A stretch of DNA of 64,000 nucleotides from positions 1 to 64,000 of the forward strand of contig LUJO01000030.1 of NCBI GenBank assembly GCA_001689405.1. The letters run 5' to 3'. Below the pieces are notes generated by a model that was given only the letters and a program-made list of their open reading frames with translations, was not told the DNA's origin and searched no databases. Within the stretch, counting starts at the first letter, position 1. Each line of letters begins with the position of its first letter. This DNA comes from Candidatus Homeothermus arabinoxylanisolvens. GTDB taxonomy: Bacteria; Bacteroidota; Bacteroidia; Bacteroidales; Muribaculaceae. Shown here in pieces: positions 25,157-33,993 of this stretch. The position numbers and the translations under genes were made by a program.

Positions 25157-26248
25157 ATGAAAGAAGAGATAAGACTGATGAAGGGCAACGAAGCTATAGC
25201 CCACGCCGCCATAAGATACGGCGCCGACGGATACTTCGGTTACCCCATAACCCCCCAGAGCGAGATACTCGAAACACTTGAAGAGCTTATGCCGTGGGAT
25301 ACGACCGGCATGGTGGTGCTGCAGGCCGAAAGTGAAGTGGCCGCCATCAACATGGTGTATGGCGGCGCCGCCTGCGGACGTGCCGTGTTCACCTCCTCGT
25401 CATCGCCCGGAGTAAGCCTCAAGCAGGAAGGCATAAGCTATATAGCCGCCGGCGAACTTCCGGCGCTTATAATAAACGTGATGCGCGGAGGTCCCGGACT
25501 GGGCACGATACAGCCCTCGCAGGCCGACTATTTCCAAGCCGTCAAGGGCGGCGGCCACGGCGACTACAAGCTCATAACCCTCGCCCCGTCGTCGGTTCAG
25601 GAAATGGCCGACTTCGTAGGCCTCGGTTTTGACCTTGCCTTCAAGTACCGCACTCCGGCCATAATTCTTGCAGACGGCATAGTGGGCCAGATGATGGAAA
25701 AAGTAGTGCTACCCGCACAAAAACCGCGACGCACTCCCGAGCAGATAGCCGAACAGTGTCCGTGGGCGGTCACCGGCAAGCCCAAGCACCGCGAGCGCAA
25801 CATCATGACCACCCTTGAACTCGAACCCGCGGCAATGGAAGTCATAAACAACCGTCTGCAGGCCAAGTACCGCATAATCGAAGAGAACGAAGTGCGGTTT
25901 CAGGCCTATGACACCGACGACGCCGACTACATCATCGTGGCGTTCGGCTCAATAGCGCGCATATGCCAGAAAGCCGTCGAGGAGGCCCGTGCAGCCGGCA
26001 TAAAGCTCGGACTGCTACGCCCCATAACACTATGGCCCTTCCCGACCGACGAAGTGAAGCGCCTTGCCGCACAGGTCAAGGGCATACTCGTTGTCGAGAT
26101 CAATGCCGGCCAGATGATTGAAGATGTACGTCTTGCCTGCCACGACAGCGTGCCGGTATACCACTTCGGACGTCTCGGCGGTATAGTGCCTAACCCTCAG
26201 GAAGTGCTTGACGCATTCTTCGACCGCTTCCCCGAGGCCAATTCTTGA
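25157..26248 (+). CDS. vorB: 2-oxoacid:ferredoxin oxidoreductase, alpha subunit (VorB/KorA type)
   Basis: 363 residues from the ATG at 25157; an in-frame upstream start at 25118 would overlap the preceding gene. The motifs GNEAIAHAAIRYGADGYFGYPITPQSEI and ESEVAAINMVYGGAACG are those of the pyrimidine-binding and transketolase-C domains of this family. It forms the catalytic core with the TPP subunit encoded next and oxidises a 2-oxoacid (branched-chain or 2-oxoglutarate) to acyl-CoA, or runs in reverse. Substrate specificity cannot be read from sequence by eye. Confidence 0.92.
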   Translation: MKEEIRLMKGNEAIAHAAIRYGADGYFGYPITPQSEILETLEELMPWDTTGMVVLQAESEVAAINMVYGGAACGRAVFTSSSSPGVSLKQEGISYIAAGELPALIINVMRGGPGLGTIQPSQADYFQAVKGGGHGDYKLITLAPSSVQEMADFVGLGFDLAFKYRTPAIILADGIVGQMMEKVVLPAQKPRRTPEQIAEQCPWAVTGKPKHRERNIMTTLELEPAAMEVINNRLQAKYRIIEENEVRFQAYDTDDADYIIVAFGSIARICQKAVEEARAAGIKLGLLRPITLWPFPTDEVKRLAAQVKGILVVEINAGQMIEDVRLACHDSVPVYHFGRLGGIVPNPQEVLDAFFDRFPEANS

Positions 26249-26273
26249 TCCAACCAGCTAACAGAAAAAGATT

Positions 26274-27044
26274 ATGGATAACAACGATATAATCCGCCCC
26301 GAAAATAAAGTGTACTCACGCCCCGCACTGCTCACCGACAATACGATGCACTATTGTCCCGGATGCAGCCACGGCGTCGTACACAAACTCATCGCAGAGA
26401 TTGTGGAAGAGCTCGGACTACAGGACCGCACCATAGGCATAGCTCCGGTAGGATGTGCCGTGTTTGCCTACAACTACGTCGACATCGACTGGATAGAGGC
26501 CGCCCACGGACGCGCCCCGGCAATAGCAACTGCGGTCAAGCGCCTGCAGCCCGACCGCATGGTGTTTACATATCAGGGCGACGGCGACCTTGCCGCAATA
26601 GGCACATGCGAGTCCATACACGCAGCCAACCGCGGTGAAAACATAGTCATCGTATTTATCAACAACGGCATCTACGGCATGACCGGCGGACAGATGGCTC
26701 CCACCACCCTTGAAGGCATGGTGACCTCGACCACCCCCTACGGCCGACGCGTGGACCTCAACGGCTATCCGCTCAAGATAGGTCCTATATTTGCCATGCT
26801 CGACGGCACATGCTACGTGACCCGCCAGTCGGTACACACTCCGGCCAACGTGCGCAAGACCAAAGCGGCACTCAAAAAGGCATTCCGCAATTCGATGGAA
26901 GGACGCGGCACCTCCGTGGTGGAGATAGTGAGCACGTGCAGCTCAGGCTGGAAGATGACCCCTGCCGAGTCCAACAAATGGATGGAAGAAAACATGTTTG
27001 CCCACTATCCGTTGGGCGATCTTAAAAACACTACTGACCAATGA
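26274..27044 (+). CDS. 2-oxoacid:ferredoxin oxidoreductase, beta (thiamine pyrophosphate) subunit
   Basis: 256 residues. The TPP-binding motif GDGDLAAIGTCESIHAANR followed by IVIVFINNGIYGMTGGQMAPTT is complete, and an N-terminal YCPGCSHG motif is present. It binds TPP and decarboxylates the 2-oxoacid. It is 25 bases after the alpha gene and overlaps the gamma gene by four bases (ATGA at 27041), so the subunits are made together. Confidence 0.93.
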   Translation: MDNNDIIRPENKVYSRPALLTDNTMHYCPGCSHGVVHKLIAEIVEELGLQDRTIGIAPVGCAVFAYNYVDIDWIEAAHGRAPAIATAVKRLQPDRMVFTYQGDGDLAAIGTCESIHAANRGENIVIVFINNGIYGMTGGQMAPTTLEGMVTSTTPYGRRVDLNGYPLKIGPIFAMLDGTCYVTRQSVHTPANVRKTKAALKKAFRNSMEGRGTSVVEIVSTCSSGWKMTPAESNKWMEENMFAHYPLGDLKNTTDQ

Positions 27045-27589
27045 AAGAGGAAATTATAATAGCGGGGTTTGGCGGACAAGGCGTGTTGTCAATGGGCAAG
27101 ATACTCGCCTATGCGGCCCTCATGAACGATCTTGAAGTCACTTGGATGCCGGCTTACGGTCCTGAACAGCGCGGAGGCACGGCCAATGTCACCGTCATCA
27201 TAAGCGACAGCCCGGTAAGCTCGCCCGTGCTTGACAGCTATGACGTGGCGGTTGTACTCAATCAGCAGAGCCTCGACAAGTTTGAAAACAGAGTAAAACC
27301 CGGCGGCATGCTCATCTACGACTCATACGGCGTGCACCACCGTCCCACCCGCAGTGACATAACCGTACACGAGATAAAGGCCATGGATGCCTCTCTGGAG
27401 ATGGGCAATTCGAAGATATACAACATGATTGTGCTCGGCGCACTGCTGGGTCTGCGCGACCTCGTGCCGATGGATGCCGTCCTCCGGGGTCTCAAAAAGA
27501 CACTTCCCGAACGTCATCACCACCTCATGCCGCTCAACGAGGAGGCCATACGCCGCGGACAGGCTCTCGCAGCAGAGGCAATCAAATAA
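27041..27589 (+). CDS. 2-oxoacid:ferredoxin oxidoreductase, gamma subunit
   Basis: 182 residues. The N-terminus IIIAGFGGQGVLSMGKILAYAA and PAYGPEQRGGTANVTVIIS are diagnostic of the gamma domain. It completes the four-subunit enzyme. Its start is coupled to the stop of the beta gene, and the operon ends at a GC-rich hairpin 25 bases downstream. Confidence 0.93.
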   Translation: MKEEIIIAGFGGQGVLSMGKILAYAALMNDLEVTWMPAYGPEQRGGTANVTVIISDSPVSSPVLDSYDVAVVLNQQSLDKFENRVKPGGMLIYDSYGVHHRPTRSDITVHEIKAMDASLEMGNSKIYNMIVLGALLGLRDLVPMDAVLRGLKKTLPERHHHLMPLNEEAIRRGQALAAEAIK

Positions 27590-27614
27590 AAACACTCCTT
27601 ACCTACAATACGAA

Positions 27615-27645
27615 CAAAGACGCCGCGAGCATCGCGGCGCCTTTG
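27615..27645. terminator. Shared hairpin between convergent genes
   Basis: CAAAG-A-CGCCGCGA-gca-TCGCGGCG-C-CTTTG is an almost perfect stem between the oxidoreductase operon (plus) and the CBS-domain gene (minus). It can serve both strands; T-runs are poor on both sides. Confidence 0.65.
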
Positions 27646-27668
27646 TTGTATATAATTCTACTCGGTCG

Positions 27669-28961
27669 TCAGTCCTTTTTGTCATCGGTGTCCTTCGGAA
27701 GCTCTATGCGTATCAGCTCAAGGCGCGTAGCCGACTTCTTAAGGATGGTGAATGTCATGCCCTCGATGTCGACGACCGACCCTTGCGAGGGTATCTCGCC
27801 GAGATTGTTAAGAATGAACCCGGCAAGTGTCTGATACTCGTCTGATTCGGGAATGTCGATATTGAAATTGTCGCGCAGATCGCCGATCTCGCACCGGCCT
27901 GAAAACTCAAACACACCGGGCTCGATCTGACGTGCCGTGAGCCGACGGTTGTCATGCTCGTCCTGTATGTCGCCGAATATCTCCTCCACAAGATCCTCAA
28001 GCGACACAAGTCCGGCCGTACCGCCAAATTCATCCACTACCACCGCCATCGACCTCTTTTCGGCAAGCAGACGGCGCATCATCTTGTTGGCGAGCAGGGT
28101 TTCGGGAGCAAATATCACCGGCTTGATCTCCGCTTTCCAGTCGGAGTCGGGCTTGAACAGCTCGCTCACGTGAATATAGCCGAGCACATTGTCTATGTCG
28201 TCGCGATACACCACAATTTTCGAGCGGCCCGAGGAGGTAAAAAGCTGCGAGAGCATCTCGCGCGTGGTGGTGTCGATATTTACAGCCACTACCTCGTTGC
28301 GCGGCGTCATGCAGTCGCGCAGGTGCGTCGACGAGAAGTCGATGGCGTTGTGGAATATCTTGACCTCGTTCTCGACCTTGTCCTGAGCGGCTGTATCGTC
28401 AATCGACGTCTGTATGTACTGGTTAAGCTCACCTATGCTCAGCACCCCGAGCGAGCGGTTGGCATCCTTTATGCCACACAGCCTCATCAACGCCTTTGAC
28501 AGCCATGCCGTAAATATGGATATGGGATAAAGCACTATCCAGAAGCAGAATATAGGCAGCGCGAAATAGCGCAGCGATGAGTTGGGGTTGATGCGGAATA
28601 TGGTCTTGGGGAAAAATTCGCCTGTTATAAGTATGACGGCGGTCGAGATAAGGGTCTGCATGACAAGTACGAAAACCTCGTTGGGATATATGCTCTCAAG
28701 CCATGGCGACAGCAATGCGGCCGCCCCCATGCCGTAGACGACGAGCATGATATTGTTGCCCACGAGAATCGTGGATATAAACAGATCCTGATACTTGTAA
28801 TACAGATTTACTATGTGGCCTATAAAGCCTCCGCGCTTGACGTCAATCTCAACCTTGACGCGGTTTGATGATATATAGGCAATCTCCACCCCGGAGAACA
28901 GAGCGGAAAACGCCAGCGATACTACAGCGATAATAAGCCAGTTAAGCGTCGATGAATCCAT
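27669..28961 (-). CDS. CNNM/DUF21 membrane protein with CBS pair and CorC_HlyC domain (GldE-like)
   Basis: 430 residues. An N-terminal DUF21/CNNM domain with about four membrane helices (LIIAVVSLAFSALFSGVEIAY; FISTILVGNNIMLVVYGMG) covers residues 1-190. A CBS pair follows (CMTPRNEVVAVNIDTTT; MRRLLAEKRSMAVVVDEFGG) and then the CorC_HlyC domain to about 420. Such proteins are linked to magnesium or cobalt efflux; in Bacteroidota the closest relatives are annotated GldE or hemolysin-family. It is the last gene of the lptC-containing minus-strand cluster, nine bases after lptC. The exact role is not known. Confidence 0.88.
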   Translation of the reverse strand: MDSSTLNWLIIAVVSLAFSALFSGVEIAYISSNRVKVEIDVKRGGFIGHIVNLYYKYQDLFISTILVGNNIMLVVYGMGAAALLSPWLESIYPNEVFVLVMQTLISTAVILITGEFFPKTIFRINPNSSLRYFALPIFCFWIVLYPISIFTAWLSKALMRLCGIKDANRSLGVLSIGELNQYIQTSIDDTAAQDKVENEVKIFHNAIDFSSTHLRDCMTPRNEVVAVNIDTTTREMLSQLFTSSGRSKIVVYRDDIDNVLGYIHVSELFKPDSDWKAEIKPVIFAPETLLANKMMRRLLAEKRSMAVVVDEFGGTAGLVSLEDLVEEIFGDIQDEHDNRRLTARQIEPGVFEFSGRCEIGDLRDNFNIDIPESDEYQTLAGFILNNLGEIPSQGSVVDIEGMTFTILKKSATRLELIRIELPKDTDDKKD

Positions 28962-28970
28962 AAGCCTTGT

Positions 28971-29795
28971 CTACTTCTTTTTAACAAACGTGTCGGTACG
29001 CATGGCGGCTTCGTCTGTCATTACGTTCTTTTCAAGCTTCAGCGACTGAGGACGCAACGGCTTGAGGCCCGCCTTACGGAGCGGACGGTCGCTCTTCACC
29101 GGAGCCGGAGCTGACTTGAACGCCTTGGCCTTATTGTCGGCCGCGGGAGCGGGAGCCGGGGCCTCGGCCACAGGCTGCGCCACACTGTCGGCACCTGCCA
29201 CGGAGTCGCGATGGCCCTTGAAGTCTGACACGGGGAATATGCCCGAGGGCTTGTTGATCGAGTATGTCGTCATACGCTCGTTGGAGTTGAAGCCGTAGCC
29301 TTCGATTATGCGGTCGCTCTTCTCTATGTGTATGAACGAGTCGGAATAGACCTTGCGCGACCGCTGGTCCCAGAATATCTGCTGCGACAGAAACTTCTCG
29401 TTCAGCGTATTCAATACGTTGACGTCGCCGTCAAGACGCCATAGCCCTTTGTTTTTGAAATAGGTGGCGGAGTCGCATACTATTGTGGCCTCGGTGGAAA
29501 ACTTGTCGTCAAACTTCTCCAGAAACATTCCTTCGGGAAACCGCCACTGCGGCTCGTCGGCCTCGTCAAACACGAGCCAGAGAGGCGCCGTGATGCGATA
29601 ACGCGTCACTCCGGAGTCCGATATGAGCGTCACCACATTATCGGTCGTCATCGTCGGCACGGTATTTCCGTCGACCTCGCGGTGTACGACATCGGTCTTC
29701 TCTTCGGTACAGGCGGTCACGCCTATCACAGCCGCAAGTATGACCGACGGCAGCACACGCAATCCGGAGAACGATGTAGCGATACGACGCTTCAT
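28971..29795 (-). CDS. lptC: LptC, lipopolysaccharide export periplasmic protein
   Basis: 274 residues. A signal with lipobox-like VTACTEEK is followed by an LptC/OstA-type beta-jellyroll (DSGVTRYRITAPLWLVFDEA ... PEGMFLEKFDDKF ... SQQIFWDQRSRKVYSDSFIHI). In Bacteroidota LptC is a lipoprotein of this kind, often with a low-complexity tail; here the last 90 residues are rich in Ala, Pro and Lys. It bridges the inner-membrane LptBFG transporter to the periplasmic chain carrying lipopolysaccharide outward. Its place between an outer-membrane protein gene and the CBS-domain gene is conserved in the order. Confidence 0.87.
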   Translation of the reverse strand: MKRRIATSFSGLRVLPSVILAAVIGVTACTEEKTDVVHREVDGNTVPTMTTDNVVTLISDSGVTRYRITAPLWLVFDEADEPQWRFPEGMFLEKFDDKFSTEATIVCDSATYFKNKGLWRLDGDVNVLNTLNEKFLSQQIFWDQRSRKVYSDSFIHIEKSDRIIEGYGFNSNERMTTYSINKPSGIFPVSDFKGHRDSVAGADSVAQPVAEAPAPAPAADNKAKAFKSAPAPVKSDRPLRKAGLKPLRPQSLKLEKNVMTDEAAMRTDTFVKKK

Positions 29796-29813
29796 AAGCC
29801 TACGCCAAGCAGT

Positions 29814-31058
29814 TTAACGTATCTTGGGCTGATAGAACCACAGTTCGTTGAAGTTTATGCCAAGCGTTATATTGAAGTAATTTTCCTTGATGAGCGGATT
29901 GGGATTGGCCTGACGGTGCTTCCACTCAAACCCGAGGTTTATGACCGTCTTCGAACCCGGAGCGGGCAAACCGAAACCCATCGACAGCCCGTATTCACGC
30001 AGACTGTTGTCGCCTATCTTCAGGTAGTCGTTGCTGTAGTATCCTCCGAGGCGGTAGTTGATGCGCTGCACGTAGTTGCCGCGCGGACGAGGAGTAAACT
30101 GGCCTCCCAGCGCAAACTTCCACCGGTTGTTGAACTCCTGCATGCGGTCGGGGTCCTCGACAAGAGTGTACTTGGCGTCCTTCCAGTTCTGGTATGTGAA
30201 GTCGGCCTCCAGCATAAGGCGGTCGCGCCACTGGTAGTTGACGCCGAAGCCCCATGTGTCGGGCAGCGAGAAGTTGTTGCGCATCGACATGTAGCCTATC
30301 GTATCAGGCTCCGTGTCAGAGGTCACGTCGTAGTTAACGCCCCAAGCATGACCGAGCAGGGTTTTCTTGGGCGAGTAGGTAAGACCGGCGGTAAGCTTAT
30401 TGTCGCGATTGAGGTTGTAGGCATACTGGATACCGAACTGCAGGTGATAGTCGCGCACCTGAACCACACGCTCAAAGAGGGTTGTTGACCCCGCCGAGGT
30501 CACTACATAGGTGTCGTTGATGTTTGTACCGAACAGGTAGCTTATATTGGCACCGACCGAAAGCCCTTTGAGCGGACTTGCGCCCACGCCCACATACAGC
30601 TGGTTAAGACCGCCGTTGCCCGAACGCGAGCTTGAGCCGTTGTCGATTTTCGAGCCGAAGGCATATCCCACCGAAGTATAGGGGAGCAGACCGGCGCTCA
30701 CACCCACGTTCTTGCATATCGGGAACTGGATGGTCACGTAGTCAAGACCGCCGCCGAAATCCTTGCCCGACTCTTCGCCCTCGGTGCTCCACAGCGCCGT
30801 ACCGGTTATGCCCATGTCGAAGAGGAAGGTAAGCGAGTCCATGGCCGCATAGCTTGCGGGGTTCATGACGTTGATCTGACGGCCCGAGCTCATGGCATAG
30901 CCCACGCCGCCCATGGCACGCTGTGCCGAAGTGGCATTATCATTGAGTATACCGTAGCCGTAGCGCGAATAGGGCGTCATCGGACCTTGGGCAAAAACAC
31001 TTCCGCAGGCGATGATGACCGCCGACAGTATACCTATTATTCGTTTAGTTCTGTTCAT
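29814..31058 (-). CDS. Outer-membrane beta-barrel protein (FadL/OMPP1-like)
   Basis: 414 residues with a signal ending SVFAQGPMTPYSRYGYG. The rest is strand-rich with alternating aromatic residues (RYGYGILNDNATSAQRAMGG; LNQLYVGVGASPLKGLSVGA) and ends in NELWFYQPKIR. The AQRAMGGVGYAMSSGRQINVMNPASYAAMDS stretch, seen in parts here, is typical of FadL-like barrels of Bacteroidota. It overlaps the coaX end by 14 bases, so it is co-transcribed. The transported ligand is unknown. Confidence 0.8.
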   Translation of the reverse strand: MNRTKRIIGILSAVIIACGSVFAQGPMTPYSRYGYGILNDNATSAQRAMGGVGYAMSSGRQINVMNPASYAAMDSLTFLFDMGITGTALWSTEGEESGKDFGGGLDYVTIQFPICKNVGVSAGLLPYTSVGYAFGSKIDNGSSSRSGNGGLNQLYVGVGASPLKGLSVGANISYLFGTNINDTYVVTSAGSTTLFERVVQVRDYHLQFGIQYAYNLNRDNKLTAGLTYSPKKTLLGHAWGVNYDVTSDTEPDTIGYMSMRNNFSLPDTWGFGVNYQWRDRLMLEADFTYQNWKDAKYTLVEDPDRMQEFNNRWKFALGGQFTPRPRGNYVQRINYRLGGYYSNDYLKIGDNSLREYGLSMGFGLPAPGSKTVINLGFEWKHRQANPNPLIKENYFNITLGINFNELWFYQPKIR

Positions 31059-31776
31059 TATATAATAATATGCTGTTTAATCCTTTACATACAAGCAGCG
31101 GGTCGACCTCGACCTCCGACTCCACAAACTCGGCCAACCTCACGGCATCGCCTCCGGTCAGCACCACAATCGAGTCGGCAGGCATGAGCGAGCTGTAGTA
31201 CTCGATCTCGCCCACTATGCCGCGCACTACACCGCACTTGATAGCCAGCCGGGTGTCGGTACCCCACAGAGGCACATCGCCGGGAGTCTCGGTGTCGACA
31301 TAAGGCAGATGGCTGGTAAACTTGCTCAGCGCCTCGGCACGCATCCACAGGCCGGGCGCTATATTGCCCCCCTTGAACTCCCCGTCGGCCGTAAGCACGT
31401 CATAGGTCACCGCGGTGCCGGCATCGATCACCAGCACGTTGCGGCCCGGATAAATGGCCCGCGCTCCGGCTACAGCCGCTATGCGGTCGCGGCCGAGCGA
31501 CACCGGGGTTGTATAGCCTATCGTTATCGGGAGTGGCAACAACGATGTCATCTCATATATCTTACGGCATAAGCCGCGCAAAGTCACTATTATATCCTCG
31601 CCCCGGCAGGCCACCGAGCAGTATATGGCCACGTCGGGCTTATACAATGCGGCTATCTCCTCCAGCCGCGAAGGATCAAGCACATCGTAGCGCCACTGCT
31701 TTACAAATTCATCGCCCTGAAACACGGCGACTTTTGCAGCCGAATTGCCTTGGTCTATGACTAAATTATAACCCAT
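31045..31776 (-). CDS. coaX: Type III pantothenate kinase CoaX
   Basis: 243 residues. The N-terminal phosphate-binding motif NLVIDQGNSAAKVAVF, the central GRDRIAAVAGARAIYPG and VLVIDAGTAVTYDVL are the ASKHA-fold signatures of CoaX. It phosphorylates pantothenate, the first step of coenzyme A synthesis, in the cytoplasm. It heads a run into the envelope genes downstream and has a -7 box TAATTTTG on the minus strand at 31792-31785, just upstream of its ATG. Confidence 0.92.
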   Translation of the reverse strand: MGYNLVIDQGNSAAKVAVFQGDEFVKQWRYDVLDPSRLEEIAALYKPDVAIYCSVACRGEDIIVTLRGLCRKIYEMTSLLPLPITIGYTTPVSLGRDRIAAVAGARAIYPGRNVLVIDAGTAVTYDVLTADGEFKGGNIAPGLWMRAEALSKFTSHLPYVDTETPGDVPLWGTDTRLAIKCGVVRGIVGEIEYYSSLMPADSIVVLTGGDAVRLAEFVESEVEVDPLLVCKGLNSILLYNEQN

Positions 31777-31784
31777 TGCGGCGA

Positions 31785-31792
31785 CAAAATTA
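31785..31792 (-). promoter_or_regulatory. coaX -7 promoter element (TAATTTTG)
   Basis: On the minus strand TAATTTTG matches TAnnTTTG and lies nine bases upstream of the coaX start, implying a very short leader. Confidence 0.5.
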
Positions 31793-31884
31793 CTAATTCC
31801 GCGTGAATTAATAACTTAAATCCTCACTATTTTCGACTCAAACACGGCTTAAGCGGCCGTTTCATGCGTTTTTTAACCTATTTT

Positions 31885-32238
31885 TCAATTACTACGGTTC
31901 TTTTCAGCCCGCGGAATCATAATCGACGTATAGATAAGCACCGCGCCGCCGGCAAGTGTGAAGGCAAGCCAGTCGCGCCCGCTGCCGCCCTGATAGAACA
32001 TAAAAAATGCCCCGGCACAGAAAAACACCGATGACCACACCTCGATGCGGCACAGCCTCTTCACGCGCAGGTTATCGCCACGGTAAGGCGTCATTATACG
32101 TCCCGCGAGGGTCAGCACGGCCCCGGCTCCGTAAATCCACCTGCACAACTCCATGCCGTAGCCCATGACAGGCATCAGCACTCCTATCGCTATAAGAATC
32201 ATCCCCACGGTGATGATCCATGTCCACAGTCTTTTCAT
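31885..32238 (-). CDS. Small integral membrane protein, four helices
   Basis: 117 residues with four hydrophobic segments (IITVGMILIAIGVLMPVMGYG; WIYGAGAVLTLAGRIM; VWSSVFFCAGAFFMFYQGG; FTLAGGAVLIYTSIMI) and a basic C-terminus. No motif identifies a function. It overlaps the upstream DivIC/FtsB-like gene by four bases, so it is translationally coupled to it. Confidence 0.75.
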   Translation of the reverse strand: MKRLWTWIITVGMILIAIGVLMPVMGYGMELCRWIYGAGAVLTLAGRIMTPYRGDNLRVKRLCRIEVWSSVFFCAGAFFMFYQGGSGRDWLAFTLAGGAVLIYTSIMIPRAEKNRSN

Positions 32239-32537
32239 TCTATTATGTATACGTCTTCGTTTTCACGCTGCATGTGATACTGCTCCCTGACTATCCGCTC
32301 CATCGTCTCCGGATCGGTGTCAAGGCTGTGGTTAAGAGCCTTATAATAATCGAGTGTATCCTGATTGGCCTTTATCTCACGCTTAAGCTCGGTTATCTGA
32401 CGGTTATACTCTATCGACTTCAGTATCGAATTGTCATTAAAAAACAGCACGATAAGTATAAACGCCATAACGATTATAAACGTCACCGATATATAGCGAC
32501 GACACCATGACAGTATATTGTTGAACGATTGACTCAT
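32235..32537 (-). CDS. DivIC/FtsB-like septum formation initiator
   Basis: 100 residues from the ATG at 32537. One N-terminal membrane helix (ISVTFIIVMAFILIVLFF) is followed by a coiled coil (NRQITELKREIKANQDTLDYY) and the short conserved tail PETMERIVREQYHMQRENED. This is the fold and size of FtsB/DivIC, which joins FtsL and FtsQ at the division site. I preferred this start because a further 13 codons upstream run through the -7 box TATCTTTG (32552-32545). The gap between box and ATG is only seven bases, so the mRNA is likely leaderless. Confidence 0.85.
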   Translation of the reverse strand: MSQSFNNILSWCRRYISVTFIIVMAFILIVLFFNDNSILKSIEYNRQITELKREIKANQDTLDYYKALNHSLDTDPETMERIVREQYHMQRENEDVYIIE

Positions 32538-32548
32538 AACAATGCAAA

Positions 32549-32782
32549 GATACGAATAAGTCGAGTGCAAAAGCAAATAATTTTTGATTTTGCCGAACGG
32601 AAGTATCTAAGACGCAGTCAACGATACGAATAAGTCGAGAGCAAAAGCAAATAATTTTTGATTTTGCCGGGCGGAAGTGTCTAAGACGCAGTCAACGATA
32701 CGAATAAGTCGAGCGCAAAAGCAAATGATTTTTGATTTTACCGGGCAGAAGTATCTAAGACGCAGTCAACAATACGAATAAG
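32549..32782 (-). repeat. Tandem array of a 74-bp unit carrying a promoter
   Basis: GATACGAATAAGTCGA starts recur at 32549, 32623, 32697 and (as AATACG) 32771, exactly 74 bases apart: three full units and a partial. Read on the minus strand each unit holds GCTCTCGACTTATTCGTAT preceded by TTTG, i.e. a -33/-7 pair. Only the unit nearest the DivIC-like gene has an intact TATCTTTG; inner units read TATCGTTG. Further copies lie at 36299-36392 and, in the other orientation, 41574-41638. The far end of the array encodes the last residues (DLFVLLTAS) of the neighbouring broken lipoprotein gene. There are no spacers, so it is not a CRISPR. Confidence 0.8.
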
Positions 32783-33159
32783 TCGCGGGCCTCCAGCTCC
32801 TCATATGTAAACTCATATCGGTAGTCGGCGATGTCGTTTTCGATAAGCTCTTCACGAGAGTACTTTTTGAGGGTTTCGGGCTTGTAAATAAGCACATACA
32901 GGTTCCCGCCTGCATGGACATGCATGTCATAGCCGATATGAGTTTCTTCCGTATTGATGACATGCCACCCATCATACAACGGAATCGTTAATGCCTTTTC
33001 TGCGGAGATAGGTTCATTATCAAAAATAGTTTATATTAATTCCGGTGAATAATTGACAAACGTCACTCGTTCTGAAATTGGGGCTTCTTTATCATCACAT
33101 CCGTACCATAAAGTAGAGAAAATAGAACATAGAATAAATGCCAATTTAAAATATGTCAT
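32755..33159 (-). pseudogene. Third tandem small lipoprotein, interrupted by a stop codon
   Basis: From the ATG at 33159 the frame reads a signal and lipobox (LWYGCDDKEAPIS), then VTFVNYSPELI and TAA at 33033-33031. It continues in the same frame as TIFDNEPISAEKAL ... YKPETLKKYSREELIENDI ... YEELEARDLFVLLTAS. Aligned with its two upstream paralogues (SSETIYFV, TSETLFFV), the stop replaces a Tyr or Phe codon, so a single substitution killed it. The 3' end lies inside the 74-bp repeat array. Confidence 0.75.
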
Positions 33160-33169
33160 GATTAAAAAA

Positions 33170-33556
33170 TTAATTACCGGAATAAACTATTTTGAAATCT
33201 ATCGCTTCAAATTGTTGAATAGTAAATTCATATTTTTTATCGTATATATTCTGCTCAACAATCTCTTCTTTAGTATATCTTTTCAATGTGCTCTCCTTAA
33301 AAATATAATAAATCATTACACCTTCATATGAGTCATATACATGATCCACTTCAGTCGTTTCATTTGGAAGAATCAGCATGCTAAGACCGCCTTTTAATAG
33401 GTCTTCGAAATTTTCCCGTCCATTATGTACAAAAAATAATGTTTCCGATGTCCGATTTTCAAACGTAACTGGAATGTATTCTCCTTCATCGCACTGAGTA
33501 GCAGTACAGAATAGCAGTATAAATAATATTATTGATAAACTGTTTAATTTTTTCAT
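33170..33556 (-). CDS. Small lipoprotein, second of three tandem paralogues (immunity candidate)
   Basis: 128 residues with a lipoprotein signal (FILLFCTATQCDEGE). The mature part has ETLFFVHNGRENF, LILPNETTEVDHV, IFKESTLKRYTKEEIVEQN and YEFTIQQFEAIDF, all shared with the genes on either side. It starts 16 bases after the preceding paralogue. No family name comes to mind. The set follows an Rhs-type toxin C-terminus in the same operon, so these are candidate immunity lipoproteins; that role is an inference from position and tandem divergence. Confidence 0.65.
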   Translation of the reverse strand: MKKLNSLSIILFILLFCTATQCDEGEYIPVTFENRTSETLFFVHNGRENFEDLLKGGLSMLILPNETTEVDHVYDSYEGVMIYYIFKESTLKRYTKEEIVEQNIYDKKYEFTIQQFEAIDFKIVYSGN

Positions 33557-33571
33557 ATATAGTATGTGGTG

Positions 33572-33970
33572 TTAGTCACCGGTATAATTGATGCTGAAAT
33601 CCTTTGCTTCCAATTCGTTATACTTAAGCTCATATTTCTGGTCATATATTTTCTTTTCAATTATTTCCTCTTTGCTATGAGTCTTTAAAGTACTCTCTTT
33701 GAAAACATAGCAAATATGATTACGGTCAAGTGGGGAAGGGCATATTGTGGTCACTTCTAAGGTTTCATTCATAAGAATAACGCTATTATAATCTTGGTCA
33801 AAAATAGATTCATCAAATGATGTGTCACCATTAAGATTGACAAAATATATTGTTTCCGAAGAACTATTCGTAAATTTTACGGGAATACATTCAATGCCAC
33901 TTTCGCAATTTAGTGCAGTACAAAGCAGTAATGCGATGACCCCAATAAGAATACTATTTACTTTTTTCAT
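33572..33970 (-). CDS. Small lipoprotein, first of three tandem paralogues (immunity candidate)
   Basis: 132 residues, lipoprotein signal ending LLLCTALNCESG. It shares KFTNSSSETIYFVN, LMNETLEVTTI, VFKESTLKTHSKEEIIEKKI and YELKYNELEAKDFSINY with its neighbours. It begins 24 bases after the Rhs-type toxin fragment stops. The base composition is clearly more AT-rich than the housekeeping genes nearby, suggesting transfer. The proposed role is binding and neutralising the HEYGH-type toxin domain in the periplasm; this is untested. Confidence 0.65.
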   Translation of the reverse strand: MKKVNSILIGVIALLLCTALNCESGIECIPVKFTNSSSETIYFVNLNGDTSFDESIFDQDYNSVILMNETLEVTTICPSPLDRNHICYVFKESTLKTHSKEEIIEKKIYDQKYELKYNELEAKDFSINYTGD

Positions 33971-33993
33971 GTATTCAAATTTTTAATAGTTAT

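Noticed and set aside
32549..32782. CRISPR array
   Set aside because: The 74-bp units abut with no unique spacers, there are only three, and no cas gene is near. It is a tandem repeat with an embedded promoter.
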